Shown piece after piece: positions 17,064-25,616 of a stretch of 64,000 nucleotides of DNA; position 1 is the first letter of the stretch; every line of letters begins with the position of its first letter. The DNA comes from Hymenobacter negativus. Lineage in GTDB: Bacteria > Bacteroidota > Bacteroidia > Cytophagales > Hymenobacteraceae. The notes under the pieces are model-generated. The model had not been told where the DNA came from. It worked only from the letters and a program-made list of their open reading frames with translations, and searched no databases. The DNA lies in the NCBI RefSeq assembly GCF_016056375.1, contig NZ_JAEDAE010000011.1, positions 107,317-171,316 of the forward strand, read 5' to 3'. Both the position numbers and the translations under genes were made by a program.

Positions 17064-18404
17064 ATGATGTCGAAAAACGTTCCGTTCCTGTTGGCCGGCC
17101 TGGGCCTGCTGGCCGCCTGCGGTGGCCCCAGCAAACAGGAAAAACAGGATGCTGCTGCCAACACGCCAGCCCAAACCGTAGCCACGCCCGCCGCCGACTC
17201 GGTGAGCCTGCCCGCACCCTACGCCACCAAATCCGTTACCAATCGGGTGAATATTCAGCCCTGGCCGGCCGGCAAAACGCCCGTGGCCCCCGCTGGCTTC
17301 GCGGTGGCCGAGTATGCCGGGAAGCTGGACAGCCCGCGCTGGCTGTACGTGGCCCCCAACGGCGACGTGCTGGTGGCCGAAGCCAGCACCGTGCCCATGA
17401 GCATGACCAAGAAAGTGGCCGCTGAGCTTAAATTGGATAAGTCCCGGTCGCTGCGCGACCACAGCGCCAACCGCATCACGCTGCTGCGCGATACCAACCA
17501 CGACGGCACGCCCGACCTGCGCACCACCTTTCTGGCGGGCCTCAGCCAGCCGTTTGGGATGCTGATTATGGGCAATAATTTCTACGTGGCCAACACCGAT
17601 GGCGTGCTGCGCTTTCCCTACCAGTCCGGCGCTACCAAAATCACGGGCTCGGGCCAGCGCATTCTCGACCTGCCCAAGGGCGGCTACAACAACCACTGGA
17701 CCCGCAACCTGCTGGCCGCGCCCGACGGCTCCAAAATCTACGTGACGGTGGGCTCAAGCAGCAACGTGCAGGAGCACGGGGCCGAGGAAGAAGTGCGCCG
17801 CGCCAATATTCTCCAGTTCAACCCCGATGGGACGGGCGAGAAAATCTTCGCCAGCGGCCTGCGCAATCCCATTGGCCTGCAGTGGCAGCCCGGCACCGGC
17901 CGGCTCTGGGCCGTGGTGAATGAGCGCGACGAGCTGGGCGATGAGCTGGTGCCCGACTATTTCACCAGCGTGACGGAGGGCGGTTTCTACGGCTGGCCCT
18001 ACTCGTACTACGGCCAGAACGAGGAGCCCCGCCGCAAAAACGAGCGGCCCGACCTCGTCAAGAAAGCCTTGGTACCCGACGTGCCGTTGGGGGCGCACGT
18101 GGCCGCACTCGGCCTCGCATTTTATGATAAAGACGCCTTCCCCGCCAGGTACCGCAACGGCGCTTTCATCGGCGAGCACGGCTCCTGGAACCGCACGCAA
18201 TACTCGGGTTACAAAGTGGTGTTCGTACCCTTCGCCAATGGCAAGCCCGGCAAGCCGGAGGATTTTCTCACCGGCTTTCTGGCCGGCGGCGACTCGAAGG
18301 ACGCCTACGGCCGCCCCGTGGGCGTGACGACCCTGCCCGATGGCTCGCTGCTGGTGGCCGATGACGCAGCCGATAAAATCTGGCGCGTGAGTGTCGCTAA
18401 GTAG
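17064..18404 (+). CDS. PQQ-dependent sugar dehydrogenase-like lipoprotein (sorbosone dehydrogenase family)
   Basis: 446 residues from the ATG at 17064. The lipobox LLAACGG marks an outer-envelope lipoprotein, followed by a low-complexity linker. A six-bladed beta-propeller fills the rest: FAVAEYAGKLDSPRWLYVAP, LRDTNHDGTPD, GLSQPFGMLI, GGYNNHWTRNL, FASGLRNPIGLQW, VNERDELGDELVPDYFT, GGFYGWPYSYYG and GEHGSWNR. These are the standard blocks of soluble-glucose/sorbosone dehydrogenase homologues, which oxidise aldoses in the periplasm with PQQ. Its stop codon is 3 nt from that of the convergent membrane-protein gene, with no terminator between. Confidence 0.9.
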   Translation: MMSKNVPFLLAGLGLLAACGGPSKQEKQDAAANTPAQTVATPAADSVSLPAPYATKSVTNRVNIQPWPAGKTPVAPAGFAVAEYAGKLDSPRWLYVAPNGDVLVAEASTVPMSMTKKVAAELKLDKSRSLRDHSANRITLLRDTNHDGTPDLRTTFLAGLSQPFGMLIMGNNFYVANTDGVLRFPYQSGATKITGSGQRILDLPKGGYNNHWTRNLLAAPDGSKIYVTVGSSSNVQEHGAEEEVRRANILQFNPDGTGEKIFASGLRNPIGLQWQPGTGRLWAVVNERDELGDELVPDYFTSVTEGGFYGWPYSYYGQNEEPRRKNERPDLVKKALVPDVPLGAHVAALGLAFYDKDAFPARYRNGAFIGEHGSWNRTQYSGYKVVFVPFANGKPGKPEDFLTGFLAGGDSKDAYGRPVGVTTLPDGSLLVADDAADKIWRVSVAK

Positions 18405-18407
18405 GGT

Positions 18408-19883
18408 TCAATTGCCGGCCGGTAAGGGTTGCTGATAGTACAGCCGGGGCGTTTTGATAATGCCCCAGAAGTACATCATCTCGGTATTAACGTCCGATTT
18501 GCGGTAGTCGGTGAGTACATTCCAATCCATGATGGTGCAGTCGGAAGGCAGGAGTACCACCGGCTCGGCTGACTGGGCCAGCGTGGCGAAAAGCTGCCGT
18601 TCGCAGGTATTGAAGTCGCGGGCTTTGGGCTTGTCGGCTATTGTGAAAATGGCCGCGAAAACTGCCACGGCTGCCGCGTAGCGCCGCCGGGCCACCGCCG
18701 GCAGGTGCGTGAGCAGATAGTAGCTCGAAAAGGCAAAACAGCCAATCATGCCCAGAAGGATGGGCAGAATACTGTCGCGCCGGACCACGTTTTCCCGATA
18801 GGCGCGGTAGCCGCCCAGCGGCAGCAGCAGCATATACACCAGCGCAAACACGCCCAGCCATTGTAGGGCTTGTTGGGCTTTGGCCCCCAGGGGTGTGCGT
18901 ACAGAGCGGGCAATCAGCCAGGCATTCACCAGCAGCATAACCAATAGCAGCGGCAGGCCCAGCTTGCCCGAGAGCGCATCATAAACCCCCAGCGGCAGCC
19001 GGGCGTAGCGCTCGGGCAGGGAAATGCTGGCCCATTCGTTTTCGGAGTTGTACCGCCCGATGTATAGCGAATACAGGCTCAAGGCACTGAAGAGAACGAA
19101 TAGGCTGAGCTTGCGCCAGGGCAGCGCGCCGATGGCCACCGTGGCCCGCCGGAACCAGCTCATGCCATTGGCCAGCCCAGCGAAGTGCCCGCGCCAGGCC
19201 AGCAGCAGCGCCGTGGGGCATACCAGTAGCACCACGGCCGGAATAATTGGTCCATTCAGCGCCAGCACCACCGCCAGCCCCAGCAGCCCCGCGTACTCCA
19301 GCGCCGACAGGCGCAACGGCGTGCCGTGCAGCGCCGCCCGCAAAAACGGCAGGAAAAACAGCAGCAGCAGGCTCATGGGAAGCGCGTAGAAGGCCGTGTA
19401 CGTCACCGACCAGTCGATAACGCCCATCTGGCCGCCGTAGCCCTCGGCCTGGAGCAGCGGCGTAATCAGTACCGCCGCCAATAGGAATTTCCGCCCCAGC
19501 ACCTTGCGCGAATTGCTGATGGCCACGGCCAGCACATACACCAGCAGCGTGTGCACGGCCAGTTTTAGCAGGGCGCACGCCGCGTACACACTGTCGAGGG
19601 GGCTCAGCACGCCTTGCAGCAGCCGAGGCCCGTGCCGGAAATATTCGTGCAAAAACAGATGCGCGAAAAATCGGTTGGGGGCTGGGTAAAGTTTGTGCTC
19701 CAGCAGTGCCCGCAGCCCAAACGGGTCGTGCAGTACGGTGCTATATGCTTTGCCGGGGGCCACAATGGGGGCCAGGTCGCCGTCGAGGGGAAACTGAAAA
19801 TATTGCCAGCCGGAATACGCTAAGTCGCCAATGAGAAAGAGCAGCAGGAGATAATGCCAGTTTCGCTTCAGCATGCGGCGCAA
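18408..19883 (-). CDS. Polytopic membrane protein, function unknown
   Basis: 491 residues; an ATG at 19874 is also possible. About ten hydrophobic helices with a large loop after the first (residues ~30-90, FPLDGDLAPIVAP, HDPFGLRALLEHKLYPAPN). The soluble C-terminus contains DFNTCERQLFATLAQSAEPV and DCTIMDWNVLTDYRK. The general shape resembles glycosyltransferase-like or polymerase-like integral membrane proteins, but no catalytic motif is recognised, so no function is assigned. It converges with the sugar dehydrogenase gene. Confidence 0.8.
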   Translation of the reverse strand: MRRMLKRNWHYLLLLFLIGDLAYSGWQYFQFPLDGDLAPIVAPGKAYSTVLHDPFGLRALLEHKLYPAPNRFFAHLFLHEYFRHGPRLLQGVLSPLDSVYAACALLKLAVHTLLVYVLAVAISNSRKVLGRKFLLAAVLITPLLQAEGYGGQMGVIDWSVTYTAFYALPMSLLLLFFLPFLRAALHGTPLRLSALEYAGLLGLAVVLALNGPIIPAVVLLVCPTALLLAWRGHFAGLANGMSWFRRATVAIGALPWRKLSLFVLFSALSLYSLYIGRYNSENEWASISLPERYARLPLGVYDALSGKLGLPLLLVMLLVNAWLIARSVRTPLGAKAQQALQWLGVFALVYMLLLPLGGYRAYRENVVRRDSILPILLGMIGCFAFSSYYLLTHLPAVARRRYAAAVAVFAAIFTIADKPKARDFNTCERQLFATLAQSAEPVVLLPSDCTIMDWNVLTDYRKSDVNTEMMYFWGIIKTPRLYYQQPLPAGN

Positions 19884-19960
19884 ATTGGAGTAGAGGGGAG
19901 CCCGGCCACTGTGGCCGGGCCGGCCAAATTACGGCAGCCCGCGCCGGGAAGCCTCAATCC

Positions 19961-21127
19961 CTACGCCAGACCGCGCGTGATGCCCATTTCCAGGCCGCGC
20001 AGCTCGGCCAGGCCGCGCAGGCGGCCGATGGCCGAATAGCCGGGGTTGGTTTTCTTGTGGAGGTCGTCGAGCATCTGGTGGCCGTGGTCGGGGCGCATGG
20101 GCAGGCTCACGTTGCGCTGGCGCATGGCCAGCACCAGCTCGCGCATCACGGCATACATGTCCACGTCGCCTTCTAAGTGGTTGGCTTCGTAGAAATTGCC
20201 CTCCGCGTCGCGCTGGGTGCTGCGTAGGTGGATGAAGTGGATGCGCCCGGCAAACTGCCGCACCATGGCGGGCAGGTCGTTATCGGCCCGCACGCCGAAC
20301 GAGCCGGTGCAGAAACACAGACCGTTGGCCGGCGAAGGCACGGCCGCCGCTAGTGCGGCCACGTCCGCAGCAGTGCTCATCACGCGCGGCAGGCCTAGAA
20401 TGGGGTAGGGCGGGTCGTCGGGGTGAATGGCGAGGTTAATGCCCACCCGCTCGGCCACGGGTACAATTTCCCGCAGAAACAGTATCAAATGTTCGCGCAG
20501 TCTGGCTGCATCGATGCCCTCGTAGGCATCCAGCGCCTGCTGAAATCTCTCCAGCGTGAAGCTTTCCTCGCTGCCCGGCAGGCCGGCGATGATGTTGCGT
20601 TGCAGTAGCTGCTTCTCTTCCACGCTCATGGCACCAAAGCGGGCTTCGGCGCGGGCTAATTCCTCGGCCGTGTAGTCCTGAGCGGCATTCTGGCGTTTCA
20701 GCAGCTGCGTGTCGAAAGCTACGAAAGCTGCTTTTTCGAAGCGCAGGGCTTTGGAGCCGTCTTCCACTCCGTAGGCCAAATCGGTGCGCGTCCAGTCCAG
20801 CACGGGCATGAAGTTATACGTCACCGTGTAGATGCCGCAGGCCGCCAGGTTGCGCAGCGACTCCTGATAATTGGTGATGTAGTGCTGAAAACTGCCGGTG
20901 CGGGTTTTGATGTTTTCGTGTACGGGCACGCTTTCCACCACGCTCCACGTGAGGCCGGCGGCGCGCACCGTTTCTTGGCGTTTTTTGATTTCTTCCACCG
21001 TCCACACCTCGCCGTTGGGAATGTGGTGCAGGGCCGTCACCACGTCGGTAGCGCCGGCCTGGCGAATGTCGGCGAGACTCACGGGGTCGTTCGGGCCGTA
21101 CCAGCGCCAGCTTTGGATAATGGGCAT
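19961..21127 (-). CDS. uxuA: Mannonate dehydratase
   Basis: 388 residues, typical UxuA length. It converts D-mannonate to 2-keto-3-deoxygluconate in hexuronate catabolism. Conserved blocks: SWRWYGPNDPVSLADIRQAG, ALHHIPNGEVW, NLAIHPDDPP (metal ligands), LCFCTGSFGVRADNDLP, IHFIHLRSTQ and MRPDHGHQML. It is the last gene of the leftward PUL, next to the SDR gene for the preceding step, which suggests that the glycan yields glucuronate-type units. uxaC and KDG kinase/aldolase are not in the window. A nested palindromic repeat lies just upstream. Confidence 0.97.
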   Translation of the reverse strand: MPIIQSWRWYGPNDPVSLADIRQAGATDVVTALHHIPNGEVWTVEEIKKRQETVRAAGLTWSVVESVPVHENIKTRTGSFQHYITNYQESLRNLAACGIYTVTYNFMPVLDWTRTDLAYGVEDGSKALRFEKAAFVAFDTQLLKRQNAAQDYTAEELARAEARFGAMSVEEKQLLQRNIIAGLPGSEESFTLERFQQALDAYEGIDAARLREHLILFLREIVPVAERVGINLAIHPDDPPYPILGLPRVMSTAADVAALAAAVPSPANGLCFCTGSFGVRADNDLPAMVRQFAGRIHFIHLRSTQRDAEGNFYEANHLEGDVDMYAVMRELVLAMRQRNVSLPMRPDHGHQMLDDLHKKTNPGYSAIGRLRGLAELRGLEMGITRGLA

Positions 21128-21140
21128 GAGTGGAATAGAT

Positions 21141-21248
21141 GTAGAGACGCAATATTTTGCGTCTCGTCGTTGCTGATAATTTTAATTAAGATTATGGGCG
21201 TTCAAGGCAAACTATTTAACGCCGAGACGCAAAATATTGCGTCTCTAC
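21141..21248. repeat. Nested palindromic repeat GTAGAGACGC, copy 1
   Basis: Outer arms 21141-21166 and 21223-21248 are perfect 26-nt inverted copies. Each arm is itself a palindrome (GAGACGCAA-TATT-TTGCGTCTC). The right arm supplies the TAG stop codon of the SDR gene (21245-21247). Confidence 0.92.
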
Positions 21249-22066
21249 ACCCCACTATATGCATTAAACCCGCCGTCCACCACCACCGTTTCGCCGTTCA
21301 CAAACCGCGAAGCGTTGCTGAGCAGGTAAATCAGCGTACCGGTGAGTTCCTCCGGCTCGCCGAAGCGCTGGAAGGGCGTGTGGCTGATGAATTTGGTGGC
21401 GCGCTCGGTGGGCGAGCCGTCGGCGGCGATGAGCAGGTCGCGGTTTTGTTCGGTGAGGAACACGCCCGGCGCGATGGCATTCATGCGGATGCCGCCGCCG
21501 TAGCGCAGGCCTAGCTCGGTAGCCATCCAACGGGTGTAGCCTTCGATTGCGGTTTTGGCCATCGTGTAGCCCATCACGCGGGTGAGAGGCCGCTGGGCCG
21601 TGAGCGAGGAAATATTGACAATGGAGCCCGTGCCCTGCTCGGCCATCACCCGCCCGAATACGGTGGTCGGAATCACGGTGCCGAACAGGTTTAGGTCAAC
21701 CGCCCGGCGCGTGTCCTCAATGCCCACGTCGAACAGGTTCTGGCTGGGGCCGACGGTGGCCCCGGGCATGTTGCCGCCGGCCGCGTTCACCAGCCCATCA
21801 ATGCGGCCCCAGGCGCTCATGATTTTATCGCAGGCCGCGTTCATCTGGGCCACGTCGAGCACATCGGCCAGCACCACCAGCGCCTCGCCGCCAATGGCCC
21901 GAATGGCCGCCGCCCGCGCTTCGGCCCGCTCGGCGTTGCGGCCCAGAATGGCCACTTTAGCCCCGGCCTCGGCCACGGCCAGCGACATGGAAGCGCCCAG
22001 CACGCCGGTGGCCCCGGTGATGATGACGACTTTATCCTTTAATGAGAATTGGGAAAGGGAAGGCAT
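21245..22066 (-). CDS. SDR-family oxidoreductase, probable D-mannonate oxidoreductase (UxuB function)
   Basis: 273 residues from the ATG at 22066 (MPSLSQFSLKDKVVIITG). Rossmann motif TGATGVLGASM, NAAGGN, the Ser of SSLTAQRPL and the YTMAK catalytic Tyr/Lys are present. In Bacteroidota, SDR enzymes adjacent to uxuA commonly serve as fructuronate reductase/mannonate oxidoreductase in place of the long-chain UxuB family. It sits between bglX and uxuA in the PUL. Its stop codon lies inside a palindromic repeat, so the C-terminus (NAYSGV) was fixed at the insertion edge. Confidence 0.85.
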   Translation of the reverse strand: MPSLSQFSLKDKVVIITGATGVLGASMSLAVAEAGAKVAILGRNAERAEARAAAIRAIGGEALVVLADVLDVAQMNAACDKIMSAWGRIDGLVNAAGGNMPGATVGPSQNLFDVGIEDTRRAVDLNLFGTVIPTTVFGRVMAEQGTGSIVNISSLTAQRPLTRVMGYTMAKTAIEGYTRWMATELGLRYGGGIRMNAIAPGVFLTEQNRDLLIAADGSPTERATKFISHTPFQRFGEPEELTGTLIYLLSNASRFVNGETVVVDGGFNAYSGV

Positions 22067-22112
22067 AGTTGGGATGGGATTGGGTAGAGTTGATAATAGG
22101 AGGGGCCGGGGG

Positions 22113-24389
22113 TTACGGCAGTAATTCCAGCACCCCTTCCAGCCGGATGTCATCCGACGCACTGCCGACCATGAGGTTGAACTTGCCGGGCTCGGCCAGC
22201 CACTCCAGCTTGGAGTTGTAGAAGGCCAGCTTGTCCTTGTCGATGGTGAACGTCACGGTTTTGCTTTCGCCGGGCTTGAGGCTGATTTTGCGGAAATCCT
22301 TGAGCTCCCTGAGGGGCCGGGCCACGGACGCCACGGGGTCGCGGAGGTAGAGCTGGGCCACTTCCTCGCCCGCTACTTTGCCGTTGTTGGTGAGGGTGAA
22401 GCTGACCTGGGCTGACTCGCCGGCTTTCAACTGCGCCTGGCTGATTTTCAGGTCCGAATACTTGAACGTGGTGTAGCTCAGGCCGTAGCCGAAGGCGTAG
22501 CGTGGCGTATTGGGCGAGTCGATGTAAGCCGACTTGTAGCGGATATCGCCGGGCTTGGTGACGGGCCGGCCGGTGTTGTACTGCTGGTTGTAGGCAATCG
22601 GAATCTGACCCACGCTGCGCGGGAAGGTGATGGGCAGCTTGCCGGCGGGGTTGTAGTCGCCGTAGAGCACATCGGCCAGCGCGGCACCGCCCTCCGAGCC
22701 GGGCCACCAGGCATATAGAATAGCGTCGGCCTGCTCGGCAATGGCATCAAAAATCAATGGCCGGCCACCAAAAACCACCACCGCTACGGGCTTGCCAGTG
22801 GCTTTGAGCGCTTTAAAAAGCTCCTCCTGCACGCCGGGCAAATGGATGTCGGTGCGGGATTTTGCTTCACCGCTCATGTCCCAGGCTTCGCCTACGGTGA
22901 GGATGACGAGGTCGGCGTTTTTGGCAGTGGCTACGGCCTGCTCGAAGCCGGCGCGGCTGTCGTCGCTCACGGCGCAGCCCTTGGCGTAGAGCAGCTCGGT
23001 GGTTTTGCCGGCGCGCTGGCGCAGGCCGTCGTAGAGCGAGGTGATGCGCGTGGTGTCGGTGTCCACGGTCCAGCTGCCGTTGAGGTCGCGCCTGGCTTTG
23101 GCCAGCGGGCCGATGAGGGCCACGCGGCGCAGGGCCTTGGCGAGGGGCAAGGTGGCGTTTTCATTCTTCAGCAGCACCAGGGACTTTTGGGCCATCTGGC
23201 GGGCGGCGGTCCGGTTCTGCGGGTCGCTCAGCACCTGCTTCTCACGCTTCTCATCCGAGAATCGGTACGGGTCATCGAACAAGCCCAGCTCGAATTTCTT
23301 GCGCAGAATGCGGCGCACGGCCTCATCCACCAAGCTGATATTAACCTTGCCGGCCTGCACCAGCTGGGCCAGTTTCTGGTGGTAGGCGTCGCTCTCCATG
23401 TCCATGTCGGAGCCGGCGGTGATGGCCTTTTGGGCGGCGTCGGTTTTGTCGGCCGCGTAGCCCCAGTTGGCCAGCTCGCCGATGGAGCCCCAGTCGCTCA
23501 CCACGAAGCCGGGATATTTCCACTGGCCTTTCAGGATGTCGCGCTGCAGGTAGGCGTTGCCGGTGGCGGGAATGCCGTTCAGGGTGTTGAACGAGTTCAT
23601 GAACGTGGCCACGCCGGCCTCGGCGGCGGCGCGGAAGGGCGGCAGGTAGGTTTCCCAAAGCTGCTGCTCGCTAATGTCCACGGCGTTGTAGTCGCGGCCG
23701 GCGGTGGCCGCTCCGTAGGCCGCAAAGTGCTTGGCGCAGGCCATCACGGCGTCGGTGCCGCCCAATTTCTCGCCCTGAAAACCCAGCACCCGGGCTTTGG
23801 CAATCTGGGAGCCGAGGTAGGTGTCTTCGCCAGCGCCTTCCATCACGCGGCCCCAGCGCGGGTCGCGGCCCACGTCCACCATCGGCGCGAAGGTCCAGTG
23901 AATGCCGGACGCGGCGGCTTCTTTGGCGGCCACGTGCGCGCCGAGCCGGATGGCGTCGAGGTCCCAGGAAGCGGCTTCGGCCAGCGGGATGGGGAAGGTG
24001 GTCTGGTAGCCGTGAATCACGTCGAGGCTGAACAGCAGCGGGATGTGCAGCCGCGATTCTAGCGCCACGGCCTGGATTTCGCGGGTGTCCTTCACGCCCT
24101 TCACGTTCAGCATCGAGCCCACCTGTCCGCTGCGGATGCTACTAAGCAGCGTGTTTTTGCGGTCGCTGGCCGGGCCGGTCACCTCGCGGCCCGAGTACTG
24201 GTTGAGCTGGCCCACTTTTTCGTCCAGCGTCATTTGGGCAAGCAGGGCGCTGATGCGCTGCTCGATATCGGCCGGACTGGCGGTGGTGGCCTCGGGCACG
24301 GGTTTTTTCTTTTGCGCGACGGCGGCCGGGCCGGGCAACAGGCCCAGCAACAGCAGCGGCAACAGGGGCTTGGGAAACGAAAGAGTCAT
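22113..24389 (-). CDS. bglX: GH3 beta-glucosidase (BglX type)
   Basis: 758 residues, standard BglX length. A signal peptide precedes the GH3 N-terminal TIM-like domain: QMTLDEKVGQLNQY, LLFSLDVIHGYQT, FAPMVDVGRDPRWGRVMEG, ACAKHFAAYGA and FVVSDWGS with the nucleophile Asp. The GH3 C-terminal domain and a fibronectin-III-like domain (LRELKDFRKISLKPGES) follow. It cleaves non-reducing beta-D-glucosyl (or xylosyl) units from oligosaccharides in the periplasm. In this PUL it probably trims products of the surface enzymes. Confidence 0.96.
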   Translation of the reverse strand: MTLSFPKPLLPLLLLGLLPGPAAVAQKKKPVPEATTASPADIEQRISALLAQMTLDEKVGQLNQYSGREVTGPASDRKNTLLSSIRSGQVGSMLNVKGVKDTREIQAVALESRLHIPLLFSLDVIHGYQTTFPIPLAEAASWDLDAIRLGAHVAAKEAAASGIHWTFAPMVDVGRDPRWGRVMEGAGEDTYLGSQIAKARVLGFQGEKLGGTDAVMACAKHFAAYGAATAGRDYNAVDISEQQLWETYLPPFRAAAEAGVATFMNSFNTLNGIPATGNAYLQRDILKGQWKYPGFVVSDWGSIGELANWGYAADKTDAAQKAITAGSDMDMESDAYHQKLAQLVQAGKVNISLVDEAVRRILRKKFELGLFDDPYRFSDEKREKQVLSDPQNRTAARQMAQKSLVLLKNENATLPLAKALRRVALIGPLAKARRDLNGSWTVDTDTTRITSLYDGLRQRAGKTTELLYAKGCAVSDDSRAGFEQAVATAKNADLVILTVGEAWDMSGEAKSRTDIHLPGVQEELFKALKATGKPVAVVVFGGRPLIFDAIAEQADAILYAWWPGSEGGAALADVLYGDYNPAGKLPITFPRSVGQIPIAYNQQYNTGRPVTKPGDIRYKSAYIDSPNTPRYAFGYGLSYTTFKYSDLKISQAQLKAGESAQVSFTLTNNGKVAGEEVAQLYLRDPVASVARPLRELKDFRKISLKPGESKTVTFTIDKDKLAFYNSKLEWLAEPGKFNLMVGSASDDIRLEGVLELLP

Positions 24390-24644
24390 TTAGTTGCGAT
24401 GAAGAGCCGCCGTAGCAGCTGGAAAAATGGGTTTGTGCATTCTGGCGGCCACCGGCCACAGCCGCCCCGGCCGGGGCCTCAGTTGTACGTTCCCACCATT
24501 CTCGTGAGGCGCAGTTCCGGCCGGGAGGGCTGTTTTTTGGACTCCGGTACGGCCAGCGGCCACCAGATAAGCACAGGGATTTCCGGGCGGACCCGGGGAA
24601 TCAAGAAATGGGGAAAGAGTAGGTTTTGCGAAAAGATATTGGGC

Positions 24645-25514
24645 TCAGGGCCTGCGTCGGGCCGGGTGTTGCAGCCGCTGCATGGCCGCCGCGTAGCGCT
24701 GCCCCATCAGCCGCGCCGAAACCGCGTTGAAGTGGGTGTGGTCGCCGATATCGGCCGTGCTCTCGGCGGTTACAAAGGCATAATTCGGTACCTGCTTTTG
24801 CAGCCCGGCCACGGCTTCGTTGATGCGCACGGCGGAGTCGTTGATTTGGGGGCGGCCGTCGGGGCTGGTTTTGTTAAGCTGAAAAGCCGGCAACTGCCCG
24901 GCCACAAAGGGCACATTGGGCGTCTGTAAGTCTTCGCGCAGCTTTTTGATGAGAATTTTAAGTTTCTGTTGGTACAGGGCACTTTTTTCGGGGCTGCTGT
25001 CCGACTCGCCCTGGTGCCAGATGATGCCGGCCAGCGTGCCCGTCTGCAGCGCGGTTTTGGCACGGGCCAGGGCGTCGTCGTAAGGGTGCGTTTTGGTGTC
25101 TGCGAAGTAGGCACCGGGCATCCAGACATCAATACCCGAGCCACCCACCGCGCACGGAATCAGCCCAATGGTAAGGCTGGTGTCCGCCGCGGCCATGAAC
25201 CGGCCGAACGTCAGCCCCGGCCCCACGCCGGCAATGGTTTTATCAAAGTGAATCGGGTCCTGGGCCACTTCCCACTGCCCGGCGGGGTTCAGGCGCAGCA
25301 CGTGGCGGTTGGGCACGGTATCCGGAGCTTCCACTGCGCCGCGTCCGGCCATATTCGACTGCCCAATCAGCAGGTAGAGATGGAATTTCTCTTTACGGGC
25401 CGGTGAGCTTACTACCTGGCGGAGTCGTGGTTTCAGCACTTGCGCCCGCAAGCCAGCCGCTGGCAACAGGGCCAGCAGCAGGAGGTTGAGCAGGAACAAG
25501 CGGGTGGGTTTCAT
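24645..25514 (-). CDS. SASA-domain carbohydrate esterase (CE6/sialate O-acetylesterase-like)
   Basis: 289 residues from the ATG at 25514 (MKPTRLFLLNLLLLALLPAAG), a signal peptide. The SGNH/SASA esterase motifs are clear: LIGQSNMAGRG with the nucleophile Ser, the GGSGI oxyanion region, IIWHQGESDS and the C-terminal Asp/His in GDHTHFNAVS. Family members remove acetyl groups from xylan or related glycans. A palindromic repeat begins 5 bp upstream of the start codon, so it must lie in the leader of the mRNA. The gap 24390-24644 after it shows no gene. Confidence 0.9.
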   Translation of the reverse strand: MKPTRLFLLNLLLLALLPAAGLRAQVLKPRLRQVVSSPARKEKFHLYLLIGQSNMAGRGAVEAPDTVPNRHVLRLNPAGQWEVAQDPIHFDKTIAGVGPGLTFGRFMAAADTSLTIGLIPCAVGGSGIDVWMPGAYFADTKTHPYDDALARAKTALQTGTLAGIIWHQGESDSSPEKSALYQQKLKILIKKLREDLQTPNVPFVAGQLPAFQLNKTSPDGRPQINDSAVRINEAVAGLQKQVPNYAFVTAESTADIGDHTHFNAVSARLMGQRYAAAMQRLQHPARRRP

Positions 25515-25518
25515 GGCA

Positions 25519-25600
25519 GTAGAGACGCATCCTTGCGTCTCGTAATTGAATGGTGACGTACGAACGGTGCGGCCGACGAGACGCAAGGATGCGTCTCTAC
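25519..25600. repeat. Nested palindromic repeat GTAGAGACGC, copy 2
   Basis: Arms 25519-25543 and 25576-25600 are perfect 25-nt inverted copies, each arm itself near-palindromic (GAGACGCATCCTTGCGTCTC). It fills most of the space between the agarase-like gene and the esterase start codon. Confidence 0.92.
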
Positions 25601-25616
25601 TTTGGTTAGGCAGTAG

